Translations under genes and position numbers: made by a program
Part shown: positions 25,654 to 34,283 of the stretch, piece by piece
Layout of the letters: each line of letters starts with the position of its first letter
Numbering within the stretch: position 1 is the first letter of the stretch
From: Candidatus Sericytochromatia bacterium
Lineage (GTDB): Bacteria; Cyanobacteriota; Sericytochromatia; UBA7694
Length of the DNA: 39,092 nt
NCBI GenBank assembly: GCA_018780035.1
Contig: JADMKE010000060.1
Coordinates: forward strand, 1 to 39,092
Direction: 5' to 3'
Notes under the pieces: model-generated
What the model saw: only the letters and a program-made list of their open reading frames with translations
Told to the model about the DNA's origin: nothing
The model's database searches: none

Positions 25654-25986
25654 TTACAGGCGTCCTGAGAGATATTTGGGCGACAAGACCTCAAAAACCT
25701 GTTCAATTTTGGTTAATTCGATCACGCTGCGGGGCTGAAACTGCAAATGCATCAAAACCAAACGCACCTGGGCAGCAAGCCCATTATGAAAACAGCGGAT
25801 CAGCGCACCCAGACCCACACTGTCGATTTGTTCGATCGCGCTAAAGTCGATCAGGATCATCTGCGCACGCTGCGTGGCCTCTTGAAATTTGCTCTCAAAA
25901 GCCTGTTGTGAGGCGGCGTTTAAGCTACCTTCCATATACATACACACCGTTTCGGGGTCTTCCGTGGCTGTGATGGCGATAAACAT
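25654..25986 (-). CDS. STAS-domain protein (anti-sigma antagonist type)
   Basis: 110 residues, one STAS domain and nothing else. Landmarks: VCMYMEGSLNAASQQAF, then AQMILIDFSAIEQIDSVGLGALIRCFH. The switch motif reads IDSVGLG; one candidate phospho-Ser remains. In the usual partner-switching systems a serine kinase and phosphatase act on this site, and none is adjacent here. GAAAGAGG lies just upstream of the ATG. Its partner (anti-sigma or other) is unknown. Confidence 0.8.
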   Translation of the reverse strand: MFIAITATEDPETVCMYMEGSLNAASQQAFESKFQEATQRAQMILIDFSAIEQIDSVGLGALIRCFHNGLAAQVRLVLMHLQFQPRSVIELTKIEQVFEVLSPKYLSGRL

Positions 25987-26179
25987 AAAGGGCCTCTTTC
26001 CTGTCTTGATAATTCTAGATTAAAACGTGTGAAGTCTTAAAACTATCAGAAGCAGGTGTAGGAATCTGTCAGAAAAATCTGACGTAGAGGATGCTTGGGG
26101 GACATCAGGGCACAAGCCTTGCGCTGCTATTGTTGGCTTGTCTTTTTTGCCAGCGGTGGTTCATGCCTGGGCATAACAT

Positions 26180-27469
26180 TTAAGGGCTCTCAGGTGAAAG
26201 GGCATAGACACGCCCCGAACCTGTGCCAATATACAGGCTATTGCCACCGACGATGGGAGAGGAAAAGGTCTCTTGATCGAGAGTGAAACTCCAGGTTTCT
26301 TGACCCGTTGCCAATTCAAATGCTTTGAGTACATTGTTGCCCGTCACGTGAAAAACATAATCTCCCCAAATAACAGGCTGGGGAACCTGTGCTCCCCCAT
26401 TATTGACGGGGGAGATTGAATTTTTTGCAAAATTGACTTGCCAGAGAATCTCGCCATTGGTCAGATTCAGGCTGAAAAGGGCATCAGAGAGGGCCACGAT
26501 TAGGTCATTCTTTTCACGCTGTTGGGTCAGGGCAAAACCCAAAACATCACTGTTTTGGGGCAGATTTTTTGACCAGAGCTGTTGGCCAGAAGTGACATTC
26601 AAAGCCCTGACAATCGGGGGATTGTGGTGGCCAAAATAATAGACGGGGGCTTCTCCAAGTGCGACATCCATGTTCAAGACACCATTGCTATGGCAAAGGC
26701 CGCTGTTAAATTGTTCGGAATCATAAAACCGCCATTTCAGCAGGTTTGCAGTATCTTCGATTCTGCGCAGGGGATAATTGCCATTGGAACAATCACCCAA
26801 AAAGATGCTGCCAAAGCCATGTACGGGGGTGGTTGTTGAATCAAAGGCCCCCAGTAAAAATTTCCATTTCAACGCACCGTCCTGCAAAGAAAGCACCTTA
26901 TAATCTGTACCAAGATTATTTTTGAAGACACTGTAAAACACATATTGGGAAGCTGAAACAGGGGCAGACGCTCTGGTTCCATCTCCCACCACTTTCCAAA
27001 TTTGTGTGCCATTCTCTCCGTTAATGGCGTGTAAATTGCTCATGCCATCAACCAGCAAGACGTATTGCTGCTGGTTTTTATCCCAAGCCACAGCAGTCAC
27101 CGATCTGCGAATCGGGTTGGCCGTATCGAATCCGTCGCCGGCATAAGACCAGACTGTTTGGCCATTTTGCGGATTGAGTGCGTAGAGTGTCTTACCCGAA
27201 CCCACATAGAGTTTGCCGTGCCCTCCGGCGGGGGGCGCATCAATGGCATGGGGAAGAACCCGCTCCCAGCGCACTTTTAAAGGCAGACGGGCTTCTTCAT
27301 TGATCGATGCCGTTTGTGCCAGATTCCCACGATCGGTAAACCAAGCGGGAGCATTAAATATTTCTTCTTTGGGGGGGTCACTTTTCCCTGGGGTTTGACA
27401 GCTGGAAAAAAAAGTTAACAGTAGCGCTGATGTAAGCAAAAGAACGTTGTGACGATTGAAAAACAGCAT
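26180..27469 (-). CDS. PQQ-type beta-propeller lipoprotein
   Basis: 429 residues. The signal peptide ends in the lipobox FFSSC (Cys about residue 24). Most of the rest is a beta-propeller of PQQ-like repeats: GKTLYALNPQNGQTVWSY, GENGTQIWKVVGDG, TSGQQLWSKNLP, TNGEILWQVNF and TGQETWSFTLD mark successive blades. BamB-like outer-membrane assembly proteins and PQQ dehydrogenases share this fold; no dehydrogenase active site is evident, and the protein is not a close BamB match. I call it a lipid-anchored propeller of unknown partner. A good promoter lies 30 nt upstream. Confidence 0.82.
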   Translation of the reverse strand: MLFFNRHNVLLLTSALLLTFFSSCQTPGKSDPPKEEIFNAPAWFTDRGNLAQTASINEEARLPLKVRWERVLPHAIDAPPAGGHGKLYVGSGKTLYALNPQNGQTVWSYAGDGFDTANPIRRSVTAVAWDKNQQQYVLLVDGMSNLHAINGENGTQIWKVVGDGTRASAPVSASQYVFYSVFKNNLGTDYKVLSLQDGALKWKFLLGAFDSTTTPVHGFGSIFLGDCSNGNYPLRRIEDTANLLKWRFYDSEQFNSGLCHSNGVLNMDVALGEAPVYYFGHHNPPIVRALNVTSGQQLWSKNLPQNSDVLGFALTQQREKNDLIVALSDALFSLNLTNGEILWQVNFAKNSISPVNNGGAQVPQPVIWGDYVFHVTGNNVLKAFELATGQETWSFTLDQETFSSPIVGGNSLYIGTGSGRVYALSPESP

Positions 27470-27497
27470 GGATTGACCCCTTGATTAAAGTGCCCCC

Positions 27498-27526
27498 ATT
27501 ATAAATTACGCTTTTAACTTGGGCAA
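27498..27526 (-). promoter_or_regulatory. Sigma-70 promoter of the PQQ lipoprotein gene
   Basis: On the minus strand TTGCCC (27526-27521) and a perfect TATAAT (27503-27498) are separated by 17 nt, about 30 nt upstream of the ATG. The AAGGGG ribosome binding site follows. Confidence 0.72.
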
Positions 27527-27559
27527 TACAGAGTAAGGCATGCTTTGTTAACTTGAATG

Positions 27560-28992
27560 CGTTTCATCCCCACTGACGTGGGGAACGGTCCTTGGCCGGT
27601 TATTTGATACCCCAGCGAATCGGTTCATCCCCACTGGCGTGGGGAACAGATCTGACATATTAAATAATTCCTATCTGTTAACGGTTCATCCCCACTGGCG
27701 TGGGGAACAGTGTGCGGGTTTGGCTTTTGGTTCGCCCTCTCACGGTTCATCCCCACTGGCGTGGGGAACAGTGATTCACTATAAAATTCTAACCAATCGT
27801 CAGCGGTTCATCCCCACTGGCGTGGGGAACAGGCCAAAAATCCCGGATTACCATCAGTAAAGGGCGGTTCATCCCCACTGGCGTGGGGAACAGGTTTAAT
27901 AAAATAAAATATTATTGTTTTTAAACGGTTCATCCCCACTGGCGTGGGGAACAGGTTATTAAAGAAAGATTTACATCTAGATCCGGCGGTTCATCCCCAC
28001 TGGCGTGGGGAACAGTGGCAGCGGATAACCATCTCTTTGCGGTTTGTCGGTTCATCCCCACTGGCGTGGGGAACAGGGGCTCATAGCCAACAACGGGCTC
28101 GAAGTCGCCGGTTCATCCCCACTGGCGTGGGGAACAGCGGAAGCTCAGTCAGCAAAACTGGCCTGTATGCGGTTCATCCCCACTGGCGTGGGGAACAGCT
28201 GGCAGAGGACGGGATCAGCGCAGAGATAGGCGGTTCATCCCCACTGGCGTGGGGAACAGCTCGAGCTGGCAAAATCAAAGATGGTCATCTGCGGTTCATC
28301 CCCACTGGCGTGGGGAACAGGCACTCCCTGCCATTCGTGAGTTTATCGCCTACGGTTCATCCCCACTGGCGTGGGGAACAGCTGCTGTATTTGGCTGGCA
28401 ATATCCTCGATCACGGTTCATCCCCACTGGCGTGGGGAACAGGGTCAACCCCGCCCAATCCTTGCTTGAACAGGCGGTTCATCCCCACTGGCGTGGGGAA
28501 CAGCATCAGCACAGCCTCTTGATGGTCGAAGTAGGCGGTTCATCCCCACTGGCGTGGGGAACAGCGAAAGTGATCGCGGATTCCAGCGGGGCCAAACGGT
28601 TCATCCCCACTGGCGTGGGGAACAGGAATTTACAATTATGCCAAAACAGAAGTTGTTCGGTTCATCCCCACTGGCGTGGGGAACAGTCATGTTGGTAACG
28701 CAATAGTAAACACCGTTGCGGTTCATCCCCACTGGCGTGGGGAACAGGGATATCCCCGCTCTGATTGCAGCTGCTATGGCCGGTTCATCCCCACTGGCGT
28801 GGGGAACAGGCCGCCCAAGAAGTCGCCTGTGCAGTGAGCCACGGTTCATCCCCACTGGCGTGGGGAACAGCACTCGCTCAAGCTCGCCGGTGACAAGATT
28901 CACGGTTCATCCCCACTGGCGTGGGGAACAGGATTGAGACATTCGCTCCAATCCATAGCTCTGCGGTTCATCCCCACTGGCGTGGGGAACAG
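27560..28992 (-). CRISPR. Type I-E CRISPR array, 24 repeats, 23 spacers
   Basis: The 29-nt repeat begins CGGTTCATCCCC and ends GTGGGGAACAG on the plus strand. Read on the minus strand it contains the hairpin CCCCAC-GCCA-GTGGGG followed by ATGAACCG, the 8-nt crRNA tag expected of Cas6e processing. This, the cas gene direction and the decayed left repeat all say transcription runs leftward. Repeats start at 27560 and then every 61 nt to 28719, then 28781, 28842, 28903 and 28964. Twenty-two spacers are 32 nt; the one at 28748-28780 is 33 nt. The leftmost repeat (27560-27588) differs at three positions (repeat positions 3, 17 and 28 on the plus strand), keeping the stem intact, as usual for the trailer end. 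New spacers would enter at the right. Confidence 0.98.
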
Positions 28993-29199
28993 ACTTCCAC
29001 TAGAAGTCAATTATAGCAACAAAAAACAAGCTCACCAAAAATCTACCACACTGTAAACGACAACATACAATGTGAATACCTAAATTTTCAAGGTGCACTA
29101 AACCCTGTAAATACGCCAAAAAATGCTTTTCTATACTTAACAGGGTATGGTAATCAAAAAAAATCCACCAACTCTGTTTTTCAGAAACATTGGCCAACA
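28993..29199 (-). promoter_or_regulatory. CRISPR leader with candidate promoter
   Basis: This AT-rich stretch lies between the array and cas2 on the leader side. On the minus strand TTGATT (29157-29152) and TATAGA (29135-29130) are 16 nt apart and would start a transcript near 29123, about 130 nt before the first repeat. An inverted repeat ACTTC-CACTA-GAAGT directly abuts the array (28993-29007). The exact leader boundaries are not visible. Confidence 0.65.
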
Positions 29200-29526
29200 T
29201 CAGGATTCATCCCATTCCATCGGGATTTCTTCTGGCATTTCTGCATCTGAAAGAGGAAAAAATTCCACCAAACGCAGTCCATCCATCTCACAGGGCATCC
29301 GCCGATTCTGACCCAGGGTTAAAAAGTCAAAACCCGATTCAGTTGCTGTGCTCCAAGCCATCACAGCATTGCCTTTATCTAAACCGGCTTGAACTTGATC
29401 CCAAAGCATCTCCCGCACACGGGCCCCATAATCCCCTATAAAAATACCCGATCTCAGCTCCAAAAGCCAGATGGCCAATCTTCCCCGCAGCCGGGGTGGT
29501 GCATTTTCAAGTACGATGACCAGCAT
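29200..29526 (-). CDS. cas2: Cas2, type I-E
   Basis: 108 residues from ATG 29526. It starts MLVIVLENAPPRLRGRLAIW, typical of Cas2e, with IFIGDYGARVREMLW and a Gly/Asn-rich middle. It bridges two Cas1 dimers during spacer integration. A longer frame from ATG 29544 exists, but GGAA lies only 6 nt upstream of 29526 and the family begins at this Met. It overlaps cas1 by 20 nt. Confidence 0.95.
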   Translation of the reverse strand: MLVIVLENAPPRLRGRLAIWLLELRSGIFIGDYGARVREMLWDQVQAGLDKGNAVMAWSTATESGFDFLTLGQNRRMPCEMDGLRLVEFFPLSDAEMPEEIPMEWDES

Positions 29527-30433
29527 CGCCAATTCCAGGGACATCAGGTATTGCTATCGGAACAGATTCAGGGGGTGGCAGGGGTGGGGTCAAGCCTCCA
29601 GCATCCAAAACGGCTTCAATGGTGGGAATAATCTTTTTTAAAATGCGTGATTCCCTAAACATATCCCGACAGGCATAACGCACCTCTCGGTCGGGGCGCT
29701 GTGGGTTTTGCCCTGCAATTTTAAAGGCCAGCGGAACAACTGTGTCAAATTTAAAAATGTCTGCGATATCATATACAAATGAACGGGCTTTACCCGTATG
29801 GATAAATCCTATCGCGGGAGAATAACCAGCAGCCAAAATTGCAGCTTCAGAAATGCCGTGCAAACAAGCAGTGGCCGCGCTGAGGCATTTATTGGGGACA
29901 TCGCTGAGATCCCAGGCATAAGGATTGTACTTGCGGCTGTCCCATTGAACCCCATATTGTTTGGCAAAGGTTTGGTACAGTTCGCGCACACGAGAGCCTT
30001 CAATACCGCGCAATTGTTCAACACTGCGCCGGGCAGGGGCTTCTTCTCCAAAACGCAGCTCATACATTTTGCGTACCACTTTGAGCCTTGCGGTATCATC
30101 CAAAGCCAATTGGGCCTGATAAAGCAAACGGTCTGAACGGGCCCCACCGGGTTGACCTGCAGAGTAGACCCTCACACCTGACTGTCCCACCCAGATCAGC
30201 AGGGTTCCGACGCGTGCAGCATGATCAACCGCTCGATGTGAAATGCGGGTGCCTGGTTCCAGCATCAGGCACCCCACACCGCCAATGGGAAGCTGTTTAC
30301 GCACCCCGCGCTTGTCGATAATTACAAAGGCGCTGTCGAGCACATCAATATGTCCGCGTTCGACAAAGAAAAAAGAAATCCGCTCTTTGAGTTGAATGGG
30401 TTTGAGTTTAGGTAATTCAGGGTTTTGGTTCAT
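29507..30433 (-). CDS. cas1: Cas1 integrase, type I-E
   Basis: 308 residues. Cas1 inserts new spacers at the leader-proximal repeat. The metal ligands appear in RGIEGSRVRELY (Glu), AIGFIHTGKARSFVYDIAD (His and Asp), and the N-terminal beta domain is recognisable. The C-terminus has a Pro-rich tail (GGLTPPLPPPESVP). Its ATG overlaps the PIN toxin stop by 4 nt, so the toxin-antitoxin pair and cas1-cas2 appear translationally coupled. Base composition is close to the chromosome (about half G+C in sampled lines), unlike the effector genes. Confidence 0.97.
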   Translation of the reverse strand: MNQNPELPKLKPIQLKERISFFFVERGHIDVLDSAFVIIDKRGVRKQLPIGGVGCLMLEPGTRISHRAVDHAARVGTLLIWVGQSGVRVYSAGQPGGARSDRLLYQAQLALDDTARLKVVRKMYELRFGEEAPARRSVEQLRGIEGSRVRELYQTFAKQYGVQWDSRKYNPYAWDLSDVPNKCLSAATACLHGISEAAILAAGYSPAIGFIHTGKARSFVYDIADIFKFDTVVPLAFKIAGQNPQRPDREVRYACRDMFRESRILKKIIPTIEAVLDAGGLTPPLPPPESVPIAIPDVPGIGDAGHRT

Positions 30434-30909
30434 AGCAATTCTCCCGCAGCTTGTAAAATGGTCTGAATCAGCTGGTCGGAATAAAAAATTCCTGAGTTAG
30501 CTAAACGAGAAATCAGGGGAAATAAGAGAGGAATCAGGCCAGCATCTTTGGCTTTTAACAAAACGCCCAGGCTTCCAATAACTTTGATTTGGTTTAAGTG
30601 TGCGACTTTACGCGCATGTAGATCATCGACAAGCAAAGCCTGTGCCTGGAGCTGCTTGTAAAGCAGCATCGCCTCTTGCTCACCCAAATCTATCTCATAA
30701 GGCATCAAGATAAATTGGCTTTGATTGACTGGAATGACCTTGCCATGCAAAAAAAATTTTAACTGCATGGATTGAGGTTTATTGGGCTGAATCACTTCAT
30801 TAAAAACGGCTTCAGGTACCCGAACAGAAGTATAAAGAGTTTCCAATAATGGTAAGGAGTCACAGAGTGACAAGGCAATCAGGGCAGAACTATCCGCAAC
30901 TAAGATCAT
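30430..30909 (-). CDS. PIN-domain toxin (DUF3368 type)
   Basis: 159 residues. The PIN-domain acids are at DSSALIAL (Asp6), VFNEVI, DLGEQEAMLLY and LLVDDLHARKVA; the order and the GEQEA and VDD motifs match DUF3368 toxins, which in studied cases cut RNA. It overlaps the antitoxin stop by 4 nt and the cas1 start by 4 nt. The catalytic residues look intact, so I expect an active RNase held in check by the preceding antitoxin. Target RNA is unknown. Confidence 0.82.
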   Translation of the reverse strand: MILVADSSALIALSLCDSLPLLETLYTSVRVPEAVFNEVIQPNKPQSMQLKFFLHGKVIPVNQSQFILMPYEIDLGEQEAMLLYKQLQAQALLVDDLHARKVAHLNQIKVIGSLGVLLKAKDAGLIPLLFPLISRLANSGIFYSDQLIQTILQAAGELL

Positions 30910-31163
30910 AGCTGATGGTTCCTGATTGCCTCAATTTCTGATTCCAGTTCTTCGGCACTGTAATTGATCACCGGAATACCGTGTTTGCTACAGATTTGCA
31001 TAAAGTCATAAATATGGATACCCGCTAAATCTTTGGCCAAGCCAATGCTGATTTTGCCCTCTTTAAATAAAATGAGGGCATGACTCAGCAAAAACTGTTT
31101 ACTCAGCTCATCGGGTGACGAAGACAGACCCAATTGATCGGGAATTTCAAGGGTTATTTTCAT
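30906..31163 (-). CDS. UPF0175-family antitoxin
   Basis: 85 residues. The sequence KITLEIPDQLGLSSSP at the start, ALILFKEGKISIGLAKDLAGI in the middle and IHIYDFMQICSKHGIPVINY with an acidic tail (SAEELESEIEAI) is the UPF0175 pattern, a frequent partner of DUF3368 PIN toxins. The N-terminal strand-helix part usually binds DNA and the C-terminus binds the toxin. AGAGG lies 11 nt upstream. The 76-nt gap to cas6e could hold its own promoter; a pair AACTGTT (31164-31170)/AACAGTT (31221-31227) might be operator arms but is only 7 bp. Confidence 0.82.
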   Translation of the reverse strand: MKITLEIPDQLGLSSSPDELSKQFLLSHALILFKEGKISIGLAKDLAGIHIYDFMQICSKHGIPVINYSAEELESEIEAIRNHQL

Positions 31164-31239
31164 AACTGTTTACCTCTTCTTCTATCTAAGCTCATTTGTC
31201 GTGCTTTTGCCAGCGTCATTAACAGTTTTATATAATTTT

Positions 31240-31911
31240 TTAAGGGTTCTTTTTAATCATCATCAGCCCACAACCAAAAGAACGACCATGCCCAAATCCA
31301 TCATATAATCTTTTTAAAAAAAGATCTGGGCTAGATATTCTTATTATTCCAGATAAATCAATCTCAGATAGTGTTATATGATTTGATTTTTTTATATTTT
31401 TTTGAATTAATTTTGTTTTTGAATAATTTTCAATTTTAATTGTTTTTTCAAAAATTTCAAAACCATTTTTTTCTGCTTGTTCAGACATCCATTGAACAGT
31501 TGCTTGATGTGTTGCTAACTCTCGACTTATATCAGAATGATTATGATTTTTAAGAAGAAAATGATCAACAATATCAATACGAAGTGGCTTATGTAAGTCA
31601 GATTTGTAGCGTCTAACTGCATTTACTCTTAATTTGAAGTGAAGTATTTGATTAGGTATTAAAATAGGTTGAAACGTTTTTGTCTCAATACTCCAATCCT
31701 TATTAGGATTTAAAGGAGGTGTAGAAGACAGGACATAAAAACATGCAAATTCCTTAATTGGCAATTCACGACGATACAAAAAATTTCTCTTTTGCTCAAA
31801 AGATTCTGAGAATAATTTCCATAAAACTTTGTGAGTTGAATAGGGATTTGATAAGTCTTTTTTTAAATGCTCAGAACAGGAATAATCAGCAATAATCCGA
31901 CTAAAGTACAT
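31240..31911 (-). CDS. cas6e: Cas6e crRNA endonuclease
   Basis: 223 residues from ATG 31911. The start MYFSRIIADYS is typical of Cas6e (CasE/Cse3), and the C-terminal SPDLFLKRLYDGFGHGRSFGCG-type Gly-rich loop (given as LYDGFGHGRSFGCGLMMI) is the RNA-binding signature of Cas6. It cuts the pre-crRNA at the repeat hairpin and stays bound to it. A longer frame from 31932 exists; the ATG at 31911 is preferred because family proteins start there. It overlaps cas5e by 11 nt. The gene is AT-rich. Confidence 0.95.
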   Translation of the reverse strand: MYFSRIIADYSCSEHLKKDLSNPYSTHKVLWKLFSESFEQKRNFLYRRELPIKEFACFYVLSSTPPLNPNKDWSIETKTFQPILIPNQILHFKLRVNAVRRYKSDLHKPLRIDIVDHFLLKNHNHSDISRELATHQATVQWMSEQAEKNGFEIFEKTIKIENYSKTKLIQKNIKKSNHITLSEIDLSGIIRISSPDLFLKRLYDGFGHGRSFGCGLMMIKKNP

Positions 31912-32674
31912 TTTGAGAATTTTCCCCTTCATTTGTACTTTCTAAATATCCTTGGAACTCAACACGATTTCCAAATTGCCAACGATTACGATTAAGTAAA
32001 CGATCATACCTTGTTAACTCAAATTGAGCATCTAATCCAGAAGATATCTCAGTATCTTTCTCCCAATAAATTAAAGTTTTTGAATTATTTGTATAACCCA
32101 ATAAACTATCAATTAAAGAAGATGGACTTATACTTTCCAGTGCTGATTTTAAGTTTGTAAATGAGCCTAATGTTGGATTTAAAGGAAGTCCTATTGGACA
32201 GGACTTTCTTCCCAAATACAAAGTAAACACAGGTTTTAGCAATGCTTCTTGAACCTGTTTCAAGGTAAATGTTGGCTTCTTTGATTCCCAAAGGCAAATA
32301 CCAAAATAAGCATCACATAAATATTCTCTTTCAGAAAGTGGCGAAGTATCTATAGGTTTTCCCTTTTCTTGCTCGACTTTCATAGCCGCAAACTCCTGTT
32401 GACGAGATGCATAATTGCCTTTGGGAGGTGACTGCACAGTATGAAAATCGCGTATAAAAGTGCCTGAATTGAATATTTTAATTGCTAGTTTCAAACTCTG
32501 TTCAAGTTCCTGATGCAATTTCGTTTCATCTCGTGAAATTCCAAATGCAGCAGCAATTAAACCCATAATAGCTGATTTACTTGGATAAGTATAACTTGAG
32601 CGACTGCTTCCAACAGCTATATCTCCCCAAGACTGAATGGAGCCATAGATATCCATACTTAAAAACTCTTGCAT
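31901..32674 (-). CDS. cas5e: Cas5e, Cascade subunit
   Basis: 257 residues. The N-terminus FLSMDIYGSIQSWGDIAVG and SRSSYTYPSKSAIMGLIAAAFGI (partly, YPSKSAIMGLIAA) matches Cas5e/CasD, and the later YLGRKSCPIGLPL is typical. It caps the 5' handle of the crRNA in Cascade. It starts 1 nt after cas7e and overlaps cas6e. Confidence 0.95.
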   Translation of the reverse strand: MQEFLSMDIYGSIQSWGDIAVGSSRSSYTYPSKSAIMGLIAAAFGISRDETKLHQELEQSLKLAIKIFNSGTFIRDFHTVQSPPKGNYASRQQEFAAMKVEQEKGKPIDTSPLSEREYLCDAYFGICLWESKKPTFTLKQVQEALLKPVFTLYLGRKSCPIGLPLNPTLGSFTNLKSALESISPSSLIDSLLGYTNNSKTLIYWEKDTEISSGLDAQFELTRYDRLLNRNRWQFGNRVEFQGYLESTNEGENSQNVL

Positions 32675-32675
32675 A

Positions 32676-33755
32676 TCAATTCCCCATAAAGTCTTTAAGT
32701 TCGCTCAGCTTTCCAGATGCTGTTAAAACATTCATTTCGTACAATTCATCAGCACAATCTCCATAAATATCATTCATGTTTTCCCGCAATTGGGTAAGAG
32801 CTTGAATTGAGTCTGACAACATATCAGACGTGTGAATTGATTTTAAGAAAGCTGCAGATAAAGAGCGTGGTTGCTGCTCACCTTTTTCAACTAACACATA
32901 AGATGCTCTTGCTCTTGAAGCAAAAGAGTTTTGTTTACCCGTTGGACTTATTGTGGTAATTGCCTCAATAAAAGTTGACAGGGTTTTAGCCATTAATTGT
33001 TCATCTTCTTGCAGATTTTTTAGTAACAATTTTCTATCTATGCAAACATAGAGATAAAATAAACCGGCGGCAAACTCTGTTATCCCGATATGTGCAGAAC
33101 CAGAGTCTTCCCCAGGAGCATTCAAATCATCAACAGCAGTAAAATAATCATCTTCTAAAGCAACTTTATGAACACTAATTGCATGTGCAACTTGACAAGC
33201 AGCCTCCATATTATGAGCTGGAGAAGAAGTCAACATTCTTCCAAAGAGAGAAATATCTATATTTTTATGCGTATTTATAAAAATACTAAGATCATTTTTT
33301 TGAGAATCAATAAATTCCTTAATTTCTTTTTCTCTTTTTTTTCCAGAACTAGTAAGTGATTTAATATATTCTTCCGTTTTATTCGCAATATACTCAGATT
33401 TTTCGCATAAAATAGAATTCTCAACATCACTAAAATGAATGATAGTATCTTTTTTTGCTACTTTTTCAAAAAGTGTTTCTTCAAGCTGTTCTATAACAAT
33501 ATTATCGATATTTTTAGATTTAAGATGATTGATGGTTTTTTCAATCATCTTTCGAGTCCGCGTTCCAATCAAACCTTCAAAGGCATTTGTAAATAATTCA
33601 GATTTGCGCCACGCTCGTTTTAGACTCTGAGAAGAAATTCTTAAGCGTGTCGTTCCACCCATGATGGCTGTTTTGGGGCGCCCCAAATCATCACGATTAA
33701 GATTTGCCGGTGGGTACGAAGTCAAAAGGTGTATTTGTAAAAATCTTTTGGTCAT
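32676..33755 (-). CDS. cas7e: Cas7e, Cascade backbone
   Basis: 359 residues. It opens with FLQIHLLTSYPPANLNRDDLG and has RLRISSQSLKRAWR (given here separately), both typical of Cas7e/Cse4/CasC; the thumb-region AHAISVHKVALEDDYFTAVDD and later NSFASRARASYVLV agree. Six copies form the backbone along the crRNA in known type I-E complexes. The gene is AT-rich, especially around 33,240-33,560. Confidence 0.96.
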   Translation of the reverse strand: MTKRFLQIHLLTSYPPANLNRDDLGRPKTAIMGGTTRLRISSQSLKRAWRKSELFTNAFEGLIGTRTRKMIEKTINHLKSKNIDNIVIEQLEETLFEKVAKKDTIIHFSDVENSILCEKSEYIANKTEEYIKSLTSSGKKREKEIKEFIDSQKNDLSIFINTHKNIDISLFGRMLTSSPAHNMEAACQVAHAISVHKVALEDDYFTAVDDLNAPGEDSGSAHIGITEFAAGLFYLYVCIDRKLLLKNLQEDEQLMAKTLSTFIEAITTISPTGKQNSFASRARASYVLVEKGEQQPRSLSAAFLKSIHTSDMLSDSIQALTQLRENMNDIYGDCADELYEMNVLTASGKLSELKDFMGN

Positions 33756-33761
33756 AAAATT

Positions 33762-34283
33762 TTATTCTCCATGTACTTTTTGTAATTCATTTTGGTCTTG
33801 TTTTTCTGAGGCAGAAAAGTAGTCATAAGCAATTTTTTTTCTTGTATGCTCATTCCAGTAGTAGATTGTTTGAGCCATACTCACCAAATTTACATTTGAA
33901 TCAATTATCCTAATTAATCGAATAGTTGAAATCAAAAGCTCATCTCCCTGAGGTTCATTAATCCATTTACGGAATCGAACTTCTTTTATTTTTTGTTTTC
34001 CTGACTTATCTAGTTGCCCCATTTGATGGCCAAAAGAATAATCCACTGAATTGATTTTGACATGGGCCGAAATAGATACTAATGCCGCTAAATTATCCTT
34101 ATTTACAGGATGATTCAATACGCTGATTAAGTTATAAAAAGATCTACAAGAATAAATTTCTGATACTTTTCTACACCTTCTAAGTAAAGCAGCTTCGCCC
34201 TTTTCATGGATAATTAGATTTTTCCACCATTCTACTAATAGGGCTTGTTCTTCCTTGTTATCAAATAAGAATTTATTATTCAT
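33762..34283 (-). CDS. cse2: Cse2 small subunit of Cascade
   Basis: 173 residues, normal size. Helical protein with LLRRCRKVSEIYSCRSFYNL and VRFRKWINEPQGDELL, the conserved RFRKL-type motif of Cse2/CasB. Two copies sit on the belly of Cascade and hold the displaced strand. It overlaps cas8e by 4 nt and is 6 nt from cas7e. Confidence 0.93.
   Translation of the reverse strand: MNNKFLFDNKEEQALLVEWWKNLIIHEKGEAALLRRCRKVSEIYSCRSFYNLISVLNHPVNKDNLAALVSISAHVKINSVDYSFGHQMGQLDKSGKQKIKEVRFRKWINEPQGDELLISTIRLIRIIDSNVNLVSMAQTIYYWNEHTRKKIAYDYFSASEKQDQNELQKVHGE

Noticed and set aside
26095..26286. Small hydrophobic frame MGDIRAQALRCYCWLVFF between STAS and PQQ genes
   Set aside because: No ribosome binding site, overlaps the PQQ gene, and the hydrophobic stretch is not continued by a mature domain.
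27639..28937. Long open frames across the CRISPR array with repeated peptides such as VHPHWRGEQ, GSSPLAWGT and RFIPTGVGN
   Set aside because: They are translations of the repeat in three frames. The 61-nt period and hairpin repeat show this is an array, not a protein.
31164..31239. Gap between cas6e and the antitoxin as a strong separate promoter
   Set aside because: Only loose -10-like boxes are visible with no matching -35, so a promoter is possible but not called.
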